From positions 40,574,719 to 40,638,718 of the forward strand of contig NC_056033.1 of NCBI RefSeq assembly GCF_004379255.2: DNA of 64,000 nucleotides. Direction: 5' to 3'. The position numbers and the translations under genes were made by a program. This DNA comes from Salvia splendens. Lineage: Eukaryota > Streptophyta > Magnoliopsida > Lamiales > Lamiaceae. The notes beneath the pieces were generated by a model. That model did not search any database. It was not told where the DNA came from and saw only the letters and a program-made list of their open reading frames with translations. The first letter of the stretch is position 1. Each line of letters starts with the position of its first letter. This document shows positions 1-11,483 of this stretch, one piece after another.

Positions 1-137
1 CAAAATTTCTTTTCCTGAACTGAACAAAATTCGCCGAAAACAATCGATGAAATGAAATGATTGTTTTTCGCGAATTGGAAGTATAATTCAATCCATAAAC
101 TGTATAGACACTGCATCACGATCTAAATTAGATTGCT

Positions 138-2968
138 ATGGCGTCGTTAATTGCATCTTCGAGCTCAGCTACTAATACTACACATTCATTCCACGGAAAT
201 CCAATTTCGCAAAACCTAATTTTATCCTCATTTTCCATATCTTTCCCGCTTCACAAAGCTAGATTGCACGCCGTGAAGACCAGAGCGGATGGCGGCGGCG
301 ACTTGTTGAGGAAGCCGGTGGCGCCGGAGTATTCAGATGATGATGAGAGTGAGAACAAGGGCGGAGATGGTGACACGTGGGTGGATTGGGAGGACCAGAT
401 TTTGGAGGACACTGTGCCCCTTGTTGGATTTGTTAGAATGATTCTTCACTCTGGAAAGTAAGCTCGTCGTTTAGTTTCATTAATTTGAGTTGCTTATGCT
501 AATCTCTACATTTCAGCTTACAGCCTTACAGTATGTGTATCTATCTTGCATACAATGATTACAATTGCACAAATACACCGTTGTTAGTTATCGCATTAAT
601 AGAATTTAGTCAGCATAGTGTTGATAAAAATGTTTGAGGCATTCAAATAAGCTCATGATGGGAAGTTGAATTCATCATTTGATTTCCGTTTTCGTGCCTG
701 CTACTAGCTATTCCTGTTATCGAGAATTAATCTGTTGGCTTTCAAATAAAAAATACTATGAGCAACGAAATCGATGAAGATGTTGGTTTAATGGATGCTA
801 CGTTGTGGTTGGTTGACATTTTTTGGTTGAATGATCCATGTTTCTGGTTTTAGGATCACAGTGACTGGCTCTTGTAGCTTCCGTGAGAATGTCATGATGA
901 AACTTGTTTGTTCGTGCATTACTGGTAAATGATAGTGTGAGGCAGTATAAATCACATTTTTTTCAAACTTACCAATGCACAGATTATCTATTGTAGGTAT
1001 GAATGTGGTGATAGGTTGAGCCCCGAACATGAGAGAACTATTCTAGAGAGGGTCCTTCCTTATCATCCTGCATATGAAGACAAGATAGGATCTGGAGTTG
1101 ATTACATCACGGTATCGCTCTTACACTCTCTTTGGTGATACGATAGTTCCTCAAGCTTTTGTAGGAATTTAGGGCATGACTGAGTTATGAGTGATCTTCC
1201 CAAATTTTATGAAGTTTTCGTGTTTTTGAACTAATAAACTTGAAAATTGCTTCACTTTGCATGAGTTCAGAAAATAACTCTGGTGCTGAAACATTTTCGA
1301 ATGAGCAAATTGATGTGTTTTATATTTGTACTATCTCCCTCTGGACATATTGTATTACTTGTAAACTGTGCTGAAAGTTGTGCCTAAGGTAACATCTATG
1401 TCAAATATTTAAGAACAATGGATCTTCCTGGGGAACTTCAACACTTAAGCATTTGTAATCGATAAAAAGTTTTTACCGATTAAAGGTGTATATGCTAGCT
1501 TGCAAAATAAAGAAATTATGAATTAGTGATGTATTCAGCTATGGGAAATGGAAAATCAAGTTGATCTCCATCCAATTATTTAATTGCTCAAGTTAAATGA
1601 TTCATGTTCCCAAAGCAGAATTAATTCTAGACGTCAATTACTTGTCTGTAAAGGCCTATACGCGTTAAAGTATGCTCTTATAGCTCAACTTAGAAATGGG
1701 ATTTTCTGTAACCTGGCCAACTATGCTTATTTTCTTTCCATAGACTATGGAGGAATGCCTTTTGCTCAGTGAACTATGTGGCCACGATAGATGGTGTGAC
1801 ATACTAACATTTAGCTTCCTCGCAATTGAATTATAAACATGCTAATACTTCAGATGTATCTTCTGAGAACCTTGATATAGCATATGTATAACTTTCATTG
1901 TTTATAGGTCTCTTCCATGGTAGTTTTAGCATAGTTTCTTAGTTATAAATGATTTCTTGTTTCCCTCAACATAGTATGTTAATCTGCCAGCTAAGAAAAC
2001 CTAATAGGGTCTCACGATCCATAACAACAAACAGTTAAAGTTGATTTCTGCTACTTCTTCTCCAAATGGGCAAATGTATGACTATTACATGCTTTGCCTT
2101 TTTTGTCTCTCTTTTATATGAACTGTGTGATTGTTTTTTCTTTAATAGGGATGAGAACAAATCATGATGACTCATAGGCCGGAAAAGAACCTACAAATGC
2201 AATATCCATCAGTTCATTACACATTAATAACATACATACCTGAGCAAAGACAGCATTGTAGCTTCATCTGAAACCACCATAGATATCCCTTAATTCTTTT
2301 CTTCTCCTAACGGAAAAAGAATTAGACTGTTGATGGTGATGGCTTCTGAGATGCAGTTTGGCGGTTTCTTCCGCCCAAGTTCTGCAGTTAAGTCATCTGG
2401 AAACAAATAATTTCCTTTCCAACCTTCGACTTTTGGGCATATTCCCCAGAACACCTAGGTTTCAGAAGCTCACAGCCAAATGCTCTAACAGATCCATTTC
2501 TCCTCTTGTCATTTTATTAGATTTATGGCATCTTTTATAGTAGCTTTGAAGTATGAAAATCGGTCCCATTATTTATTAGGCCATCAAATTTCAATGCAAG
2601 AGGCTATAAGCATACTGTCAAACACTTTCAGCAAGCATAAATGTGAAAAGTAACCTTTTACTTTTTTGTGTTGTGTTAAGCCTGATCGATCCATCAAGTT
2701 TACACACTTCACTTATCATGTACCTCTAAAAACACTCGGTCTTGTTGGTAAATTGCTGAAAGTTTCTTATGCTTGACCCTTTGTTTGACAGATTGGGTAC
2801 CATCCTACTTTTGGAAGCTCGAGATGTTTATTCATAGTTCGTAAGGATGGAGAATTGGTCGACTTCTCATACTGGAAATGCATAAAGGGTTTGATAAGGA
2901 AAAACTACCCTTTATATGCAGACAGCTTCATTCTCAGACATTTTAGGAAGAGTAGACGCAACGACTGA
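138..2968 (+). CDS. DCL-like chloroplast protein (DUF3223), 3 exons
   Basis: I join exons 138-457, 997-1111 and 2792-2968, all with GT-AG borders and preserved frame, giving 203 aa. The first ~50 residues are rich in Ser and Thr and poor in acidic residues, as in a plastid transit peptide. An acidic linker follows. The C-terminal ~110 residues match the DCL/DUF3223 family, with landmarks YECGDRLSPEHE, LPYHP, GYHPTFGSSRCLFIVR and DFSYWKC. Family members (tomato DCL, Arabidopsis homologues) act in plastid development and plastid rRNA maturation; the role here is inferred from that. The ATG at 138 is the first in frame and starts the transit-like region. Intron 2 is ~1.7 kb. The next gene, a MATE transporter, converges on it. 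No lesions seen. Confidence 0.88.
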
Positions 2969-3435
2969 AGGTAACTCGTTTTTAAAGAAAAAAAACAGTC
3001 TCTCATACTGATACCCATATATGAATTAGTGTATTACCTCTTTTTCCTCAATCATATCATATTACTGAGATGAGGATTGGTATATATTATGCTGGAACAT
3101 AGTTGGAGACTATCATTCTGAATATAGCCGAGTTGGATTATGGATGCTTAAATGGAAATAGTAGCTCTGTCTTATGATTAGCATATTATTAATTGGCTCT
3201 TTCTGTTGTAAATTTAGGATGATGTTTTTTCCTATATATTAACATTTGATTTTCTTTGGAAAATACAGCCAACATCTGTTGGTCTTCCATAGCATCCATT
3301 ATTTTCTTTATTTTTTATTTCCAAAATAATAGTAGTATTTTATTTGATAAGTGAGTCTCACATTTAACCAAGTCTATCTCAATCACATTTTATTTTATTT
3401 TATGGTATAAAATTCTGGTAGTGTATACAACTCTA

Positions 3436-3576
3436 CGAGGGTGTGATCCGTTGCTAACTTTTCTTAAGTTGTTAACTTGTTAACTCATCCACGTAGTGTA
3501 TTAAAAATGTCAACACGGTTTATTAAAATGTCAATATATAGTAATTTAAGAAAAGTTAACATTATAACGGCACTCC
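3436..3576. repeat. small MITE-like inverted repeat
   Basis: The two ends of this ~140-bp segment are imperfect inverted copies: the left inner part reads GCTAACTTTTCTTAA and the right end carries its complement TTAAGAAAAGTTAAC. It lies in the AT-rich spacer between the convergent DCL and MATE genes. The superfamily cannot be assigned because no clear target duplication is visible. Confidence 0.5.
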
Positions 3577-3803
3577 AGTATATGTGTGTATAATTTCACA
3601 ACAACATCCATATGCTAGTTTGGATTTTGGAATAGATTTTTGCCAAATGTGGACCAGTCTGAAAATCCAAAAAGCAGATAGACTATGAATCTGAACCAAC
3701 CCAAAATGCATAAAAATCTGAATTCAAAAATCCAAAATTTTATAAATCCCAATCATATCGAACAATCCAAATATTTCAACAAAAAACAGCATCAGCATTA
3801 GCT

Positions 3804-6800
3804 TTAGTGGTTGGCAACATTTCCACCCCATTTTTTGACACGGCTCTCTGCTTCATTGGCCTATATAATACAAGTTGAGAAATTCGAATCAAACTCTTCC
3901 TCATACTTCTATCATTATCACAATCACTTTATTCCAACAATAGTAAGTAAATAAATGAAAGAAACTAACCTCTTTCTCCCAATTTCTAGTTGATACGATG
4001 CCTATCAAGATTAGTGTCTGCAGACAAATTCCTCCAATCATTCCACCCCAAATTCCCTGCATGTATTCACCATGTTTTAGATGCAAATACATGCGTTTCA
4101 AAAAATATTTATTTTTCCATTTTTTCAATTTTATACAGAGTTATTTAACATGTTAAGTGAACAAAGAATAAAACAAAAATATTTCTACTCTTTTTTAGAA
4201 ATATGTCATTTTACATAATATATTGACATGTACCAATCATAAAATAAATCTCACACCAACCAGACCACATGCAAATTCAATAGGTGTCACATAAATAAAT
4301 TATCAAGACATGGATATATATTGATTGGACGTCTTAAGAAATAAATTGACACAGTTGGATAGTGGGTAGAAAAAACTGGTTTGGATCCTGACCGATAATA
4401 CAATAGGAGATGTTGTTTCACACGCAATTATTTTATAAAAAATTTTATATTTTAAAATTATAATTTACAAAAAATATAATTAGATGTGTGGAACAACATC
4501 TCTTGCCATTGCAATGTTATCAACCACAATAAAGAATCCAAACCCAGAAAAAACACACACATATAATATAATACTCTCTCCTTTCCAATCATACAAAACA
4601 ATTAGTGTATTTGTTTTTTAAAATGTGGTATCTTCGTTGTAAAACACCAAAAAAGAAAGTATATTATTTTCGTTCAGATAGAAGAATTATTTTAAAAATG
4701 AATAACACAACTATATTTAAATTGTAAGATGAGAAAGTTCTTACAACGGAGCCAAATTTGAAAATAAAGCCTAAGAGTATCCCAAGTGGTAGTCCCACGA
4801 TGTAATAACACCCAATGTTGATGTATGCCACAAGTGATTGCCATCCAGCTCCAATAGCAACCCCTAGCAAGCCAACATGTCGAGCCATTATCGCAATGTT
4901 TCAAAAGTAATATGTCGAAATTATAAAATTGATGAAATTTCATGCAATAATGAGAAGGGTGCTCGTTGGCCTTATAGGCGAAATAGTACCAGATAAGACG
5001 GGCTGAAGGCCGTTGAGCAAGACAGTGAGAGCGAGGAGAGTTGATAGTCTTGTCGTCTCCTCCGCCACCGCATCACTATTGGTGAAGAGGTAAGGGAAGA
5101 CATCCTTTGTGGCTAACACAATAGCCATGCAAACCACCCCGATGAAGATGGTGGTGATCGACACCACCACCACCGAGAACTTGGCAGCCCTGGCATTTCC
5201 TGCCCCGAGCTCGTTGGAGACTCTCACACTGCAATGAATTTTGTTACAACGAACGCGGGTTTCATATGAGTTGGATTTCCGTATATAAACAAGTGAAAGA
5301 AGGAGCACCTTATGGCGGCATTGAATCCAATTGAGATCATTGCATCCCATCCATTGATATTCATACTGCAAATACACATTTTACACAAGGTGTTAGATCC
5401 TAACTCAATGTAGCCATCATAAAAATGAAGAGTCTTGTAGTTTTCATCCATGATCAAAATCTAACTATATGTAGCCAGCCATTCAATCTGTGATCAAAAT
5501 CAAGAATCTTGTTTTTTCAACCAAAACAAGAAAAGAAGAGAAGGATGGTGATGCAACGAGACGAGCCAGCCACGTACCAGATAGACAGGGCGTCCACCGG
5601 TATCACGGGGTTGTCCAAATGCCCTGCTATTACTATCAACACCATCAAATACCAGAACTCCAAGCTGCACATCCAAGCAAAGTCACACCAACATAAACCA
5701 AGACTCATGCAAACCTCGATAGGAGAAAAGGCGTAAACGACAAAATCACTTTACCATAACATGACAGCAGAGGCCAGAGAGAGCTTCACAAAGTCATACA
5801 AGTCGCGAAAGGCCAGCCAAGAGAAGCCACTCCACGCGCCATCAGACTTGGTGTAGAAGATGTACACCAACTGCAAGATCACAATGAGCCACCACGACAC
5901 GTTGAGAGTGATTGCAGCTCCAGCGAGCCCCCATCCGAGGTACAAGATCAGATACCAGCTGAAGAAAGTGTGCAGAATCAGAACGAAGAGGGAGATCCAC
6001 GCCATCACCATGAGCTTCCTCTGCGATTGCAAGAACTTCTGTATAGGGAAATTCACTGCATACGCAAACATCTGTGGAATCATCAAAATCGCAAACCGAC
6101 CTGCACCAAAAACACATACTACTTTGTTCAAACTTCAAACTTCAAAATAAATTTTTTTGAATCAAGGGTTGTGGATGAAATGAAATGAACCTGCAGCTTG
6201 AGAGATCTCATCAGACTCCCCGAAGAAAGAGAGGATGGGAGGAGCAAAGAGGTAGATGGGAAGGAGCAAGAACGAGGTGACGAGCAAGATGATCCATGAT
6301 CTTTGCATATAAACACCAAGCATCCTGATCTGCCCTGCACCAAATGCTTGCCCACACAATGTCTCTAAAGCACTTCCCATTCCCAACTGCAATCAATACC
6401 ATCTTTCTTGTTGAATTTCACAACAAAATGCCTTGTTCAAAAAAACTACACCACATTTTCAAGAAACTTTCTTAATCATAAGCCAACACACATTAAGGTA
6501 AAATCTGTTTTCCCTGTTTTTCACATAAATATGATAAGATATCTACACACACTCACAGCGTATCTTCCTTACTTTCCATTAAAACATTCAAAACAAATTG
6601 TTACTTCCAACATGCTTTAAAGGTGAAAAAAATCCATTTCCCCTGTTTTGTACTCCATAAATTAAGCTCTTTCAAAAAATTTACAATATGTTTCATTAGA
6701 TATTCACAAACACACAGAGAGAGACAATATCTTCCTTACTTTACAAATTTTAATAAAACATTACAAAAAAAATTGCATCTTCCAATCCCATTATCCAAAA

Positions 6801-7179
6801 ACTACAACGAAACACAGTGTTACAGAATCGAATTAAAACCTCAAATTAATTCAAACCCACTAAAAAACAACAAAACCCCACTATAATTCTTCGATAAAAA
6901 CACATAAACAAACGAGAAAAAAAAACAAGATTGGATTTTTACCATGGCGCCAAAAACAAGACCAGCAATGACAGAGTTCTCGACAGAGACGGCGGCGAGC
7001 TCGAGCTCCCCGACTTGGCCGGCGAAGATCTGCGTGAGGGCGCCGAGCGAGTACTGACAGATGTAGGTGAATATCGCCGGCCCAGAAATCCCCCACAGCG
7101 TCTTCGATTCGGCGCCGAAACTATCCAAGAAGCCGCCGCCGCGCTTCTCGAGAAGCGGCTGCTCTCCGGCGCTGTCCAT
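3804..7179 (-). CDS. MATE/DTX efflux transporter, 9 exons
   Basis: Exons on the minus strand are 7179-6943, 6386-6191, 6100-5755, 5664-5578, 5365-5309, 5228-4990, 4863-4745, 4056-3970 and 3860-3804. All have GT-AG borders and join in frame to 474 aa, a normal DTX length. The start [12 protein letters not shown] was chosen over an upstream in-frame ATG (7287) because it gives the typical short acidic N-terminus. Family landmarks are [49 protein letters not shown] and [11 protein letters not shown]. About twelve hydrophobic segments are expected. MATE proteins exchange protons for organic cations, flavonoids or other metabolites at the vacuolar or plasma membrane. The sequence resembles the DTX33-35 group (including a flavonoid transporter), but the substrate cannot be read from sequence. 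The last exon codes only 18 residues and is easy to miss. Confidence 0.92.
4406..4504. repeat. ~100-bp hairpin MITE inside MATE intron
   Basis: GAGATGTTGTTTCACAC at the left is mirrored by GTGTGGAACAACATCTC at the right, around an A/T-only middle. It sits in intron 7 of the MATE gene and would fold into a long hairpin. The superfamily is not resolved. Confidence 0.6.
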
Positions 7180-7646
7180 GGCCGGATGTGGACAGCGAGG
7201 CAGCGTGTACACACAGATCGTTATAATGTTAAAGAGTGATGAATTATGGTAGGACGTACTAGAATTTATGGTAATAAACGGCGACACGCGGTTTTTTTAT
7301 TGTTTATTTACTCTTGCATGGACCATTCAGATTTAGTAACATTAACAAACATCATGTGATCTAAGTTGCGCTAATTATAGTAAGCCGAATTCAATTGGGT
7401 GTACGTGTGCCTTGACGTAGATCTATATGTTAGGCAGAGTGATCGGTTATGATATATAGAGGAAAAAAATTTATATTTGTGTATGAATTAATTTGCAGAG
7501 TCTTGTTTCGTCTTGCCATTATATCATCTGGTATGAAAATGAAAATATGCGTGACGGAACCATAAATTTAAGTAAGCCGAGGCTGAATTATAAAAAATAT
7601 TACTACAATAATTAATTTTATGTTAATACTTATTCTTTAATTTATA

Positions 7647-7849
7647 CCCTTTGTCCGCGAATAAGAGTCTTAGTTTTTCCATTTTGGTCCGTTACCGAGT
7701 CCACTAACTCATTTCACTCACATATCATTTAAAATCAATATATACAAGTGAGACTCATATTCCACTAACTTTCTTCCACTCAATTTTCTTAACATTTCTT
7801 AAAACTCATGCTGGAAAGAAATGTGACTCATGTTCACGGACGATGGGAG
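7647..7849. mobile_element. degenerate Stowaway-like MITE
   Basis: The left end (CCCTTTGTCCGCGAATAAGAG) and the complement of the right end (CTCCCATCGTCCGTGAA) are imperfect inverted repeats of the common CTCCCTCCGTCC terminus, flanked by TA on both sides. It is non-coding. Confidence 0.5.
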
Positions 7850-9092
7850 TAAATCCCAATTCTCAAATTCGCACAATCATAAATCATCACAAAACACAAC
7901 TCAAATCCCTAACAATCTCATTTCAAAATCAGTGTATTAAATTATACTGGTAATTTACAAATTTGAATTCACTATCATAATGTGCAATTTTAAATTGAAT
8001 ACATAAATATAGAGGACTAGTGCAGCATGCAATTTTAAATATATTTAGAGAAATATATTAAATTCTCTAATATCTACCAACTGACGCAGCATGCAATCTT
8101 GTAACATAAAGGGGACTAGTGCATACAAAGATACTACAAACAATTTCATGCATTTGTTTGGATAAACATAAAATTCGTTCCACCAAAACACCATAAAATT
8201 TCAAACGAAATTTAACAAATTTTGTTGTAGTTTAATTATCCAAGACTTGATGATGGCGTCAACATACAAACACTCCATTATCAAGCAATCATACTTCAAG
8301 TTCAATAATTTTGCGATCAATAAAGTGTAAATAAATGTAGTAGAATTATTGCAGAAAAGGGTAAATGGATAACTGATGAAAAGATGATAAGCATGTCACA
8401 TATATTTTGTCTGACTTTAAAGATTTTGCATAGCTTTTTCGATAAAGTTTCTGTTGAAATCAAGGCAGAAGCTATACTCAACAAATTAAATTTTATTTTC
8501 AAATGTCTCCAAGTCTATTTTTATGAATTAAGCAATTGTCTTATAAATATAAAACTGATATCCAAATTTTGGTTTTTAACTTAACTCAATTTATTCTATT
8601 AAATCTTTAGTTAATTTTGTAATTTGGCATTAATCTAAATTTTACCATTGGTTACTAACTTAGTTTTTCAAAAACTCTTGACGATACTTTCGTAATAGTA
8701 TAGGGTACTATCTGTGTCTCATCTCAAGTAATCAATTTTTTATGTCGAGTTGTCAGATAAGGTTATAATTTCATAATTAGTTAGCTCATACAATTTCCCA
8801 TGAGCTCAATCAATCTCCTATACAAAATCATCATCGGACCAATCTAAATAAAGAAGTTAAATTGACCACTTTTTCCTCATCCATTTTTCATTATTTTGGC
8901 AATCCACCAAGAATAAGAAATAGGTAGGGATTAAGATGAATAACATCAAAACCACCCAAAACATATCCCTAAATTGTTTATTTCCTATATTTATAGGCAA
9001 TTAATTCATATAAATATGACTGAACGAAATTAGATTATGATAACCCAAATAAAGCCTTACTTTTGGACATTGCAATCTTTATTTGTGCTACA

Positions 9093-9303
9093 TTTCATAA
9101 TCAACAAAATTCCAACTTGGGCTTCTGGACATGTGCAATTCTAAAGTGAAATTTTTGAGTGACTTATTTTTATTTTAAATTGTGACTGGGCCAACTTATT
9201 TCATAATCAACAAAATTCCAACTTGGGCTTCTTGACATATGCAATTCTAAAATGAAATTTTTGAGTAACTTTTTTAAAAATTGTGATTGGGCCAACTTAT
9301 TAC
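9093..9303. repeat. tandem duplication, 106-bp period
   Basis: Two adjacent copies (9093-9198, 9199-9303) share TTTCATAATCAACAAAATTC, CAACTTGGGCTTCT and TGGGCCAACTTATT with a few substitutions. The duplication lies inside the first block of the larger dispersed repeat. The second block (10108-10366) carries only one copy, so the duplication came later. Confidence 0.75.
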
Positions 9304-9649
9304 TTAAAGCGTGAAGAACTCAACTAAGTTTGAATATTGGATATGTTCAACAAACTAACCTCTAAGCCCAGGCCATAATAACTTTGTCAAAAAATAATTT
9401 TAAGACCAAGACTATAATACATAGTAGTATTAAATTTGTACAAGCCCAATTAATAAAATGAGTTTTATTAGCCTAATTAGTTCGTCTACCATGCGCCATT
9501 TGATATTTATAATTATCAAATAATATTAATATCATGCACCATAACATTACATTACTATTCTCATACAAAAACATAAATAATTTTAATACACAGAATTGAA
9601 AGTTATTAGTTATTACTGTAAATTAGTTAGCACACTAACTATATATATA

Positions 9650-9968
9650 GGGGAGTGTTATTCTCCTATTCATCCCTTAGATCCTTTATTCTTCTTAATA
9701 TGGGCCGTTAGATCTCATTCATCAACGGTCCAGATGATCTGCATTATTACACTATAATGGTGCATTATTAGTCGGTGTGCATTATTCAATTGAAAATCTG
9801 CATTATTACACTATAATTGTGCATTATTAGTCGGTGTGCATTATTCAACTGAAAATCTGCATTATTAAATGACACGTGACACCAATCTAACCGTCGGATG
9901 ACAAAATCGTGGGGCTGAGATTAAAAAGAACAAAGAACAAAAGATAAAAAAGGAAATGAATACATCCC
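9650..9968. mobile_element. small non-autonomous element ending in TA-rich flanks
   Basis: The segment begins GGGGAGTG after TATATATA and ends CATCCC before TATATATA, so its GGG/CCC ends are inverted and flanked by TA-rich DNA. Inside is a 59-bp motif (CTGCATTATTACACTATAA...TCGGTGTGCATTATT) at 9739 and 9798, with a partial third copy at 9857. It is non-coding. The same type of terminus bounds the larger element at 60687-63045. The superfamily (MULE-like or other) is undecided. Confidence 0.55.
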
Positions 9969-11483
9969 TATATATATATATATAAAGTAATTTTGATAGT
10001 CCTAAATGTGTGTTAAAATATTTAATTTAATAGTAATTACAAAATAAAATTGACGTGGTTGAAAATAGGATGGAATAATCTCTGATGAAGCACAACCCGT
10101 GACTCATGATAACACAAATGAAGGCTACTTTTGGACATTTCAATCTTTATTTATGCTACATTTCATATTCGAAATTGGGCATCTTGTTTTTAATGAAAAT
10201 TTTGAGCTACTTTATAAAAAATTGTGATTGGGCCAATTTTATGAAATCTACTTAAAGCGTGAAGAAATTCAATTAAGTTTGGAAGTATTCAATATATTCG
10301 ATAAACTAACTCGAAGCCCAGTCCATTATAAATTTGTCAAAACTTCATTTTAAGACCAAGACTATAGTTAATACTTAATAGTACTATTAAATTACTGCAA
10401 ACCCCAATCGATAGAATGAAAGTTTAAGTGATAGTATTGATTTTGTTATGTTGATGTTTGGTATATAAGATTAAAAATAAAATAATTTAGTAAGATGTGT
10501 TTGATACGCGAAATTATTTTAAAAATTAAACTGTAAAAATGAAATTTTTATCCTTACAAATTCTATAATAGTACTACTATATATTTGTCTCATTTTTTGT
10601 TGAAAAGCTGAAAATTATTGAATATGCAACACATGCTAATAAATCTTTGAACCAACTTAATACACAAATATTTTTTAGATGAGTAAATGGTGCGAAATCA
10701 TGTGAAAAATCAAACTGGTAACATACTAACATGGTCAAACTGATCATATTCACTATAACGCAATTTTGTTCTAATTACTGAAATTTGACTACAATTAATA
10801 CTACAAATCAAATTGACAGCCATTTTTTAAATTTCCACTATCCACAATTATCTCAAACTTTGACTAATGCTAATGTACTAAAAATAGAATATTAATGATT
10901 AGGTCCAATATTTTGGCACCGACGTAACAAAATATTTTATGGCAAATATAATCACATTATTCGTACAGATACAAAAAACGGTGTATTCGAAATTTAAATT
11001 GTAAGATCCACACAAACACATATATGAATTGCGATTTATTGTGGAGTAGTTATTTACTATATATCTGTCGACCTAATATATATAGGTTATGGGGTCCAAA
11101 ATTACATGCCCACTCCATAGATTATTTAGTTTTTGTCTCCTATTTAATTATGGTACCATTCGTATAAAATTTATTACCAATATATCGATTTGCAAATATG
11201 TTTTTTTGTCGGTCCTAAAATTTATAGTTATAATTCATGGTCCTATACAGTTAAGTATATACTGTACATACTATATACCCCATTTTAAATGAGAAAAATG
11301 ATTAATATTGCGTTTTCATTTTATCTTTTGTTGTTGAGGTCATCTTCATCAAATTATTCACTTTAAAATGTAGTATGTAAATAAAACTTTGTTTGGGGGT
11401 GAAAATGTGGGAACAATGTGTTATTATTAAGGATGTAAAATATTCGAGATGATAATGTGATACACTGTAGTATATAGTCATAA

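Larger units (their letters stand above)
9039..10366. repeat. dispersed direct repeat pair flanking an insertion
   Basis: Blocks 9039-9420 and 10108-10366 are diverged direct copies. Both begin GATAAC-CAAAT and continue through CTTTTGGACATT, GTGATTGGGCCAA, CTTAAAGCGTGAAGAA and TTTTAAGACCAAGACTATA. The ~690 bp between them hold the element at 9650-9968. The block is not recognised. It could be a segmental duplication or two copies of an unclassified element. Confidence 0.6.
7180..11483. other. AT-rich spacer, repeats only
   Basis: This ~4.3-kb spacer lies between the MATE start and Harbinger element A. The first few hundred bases must hold the MATE promoter, but I see no clear TATA box that I would defend. 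Short open frames here have no recognisable protein. The repeats found are listed separately: a degenerate Stowaway-like MITE, a duplicated block, a 106-bp tandem pair and a small inverted-ended element. Confidence 0.6.

Noticed and set aside
7177..7287. Upstream ATG for the MATE gene (7287)
   Set aside because: It would add 36 residues (ITINSSTSYHNSS...) unlike the N-termini of DTX proteins; the ATG at 7179 gives the usual start.
11089..11292. Short open frame of 67 aa near 11.1 kb
   Set aside because: AT-rich, no similarity recognised, no splice or promoter context; chance open frame.
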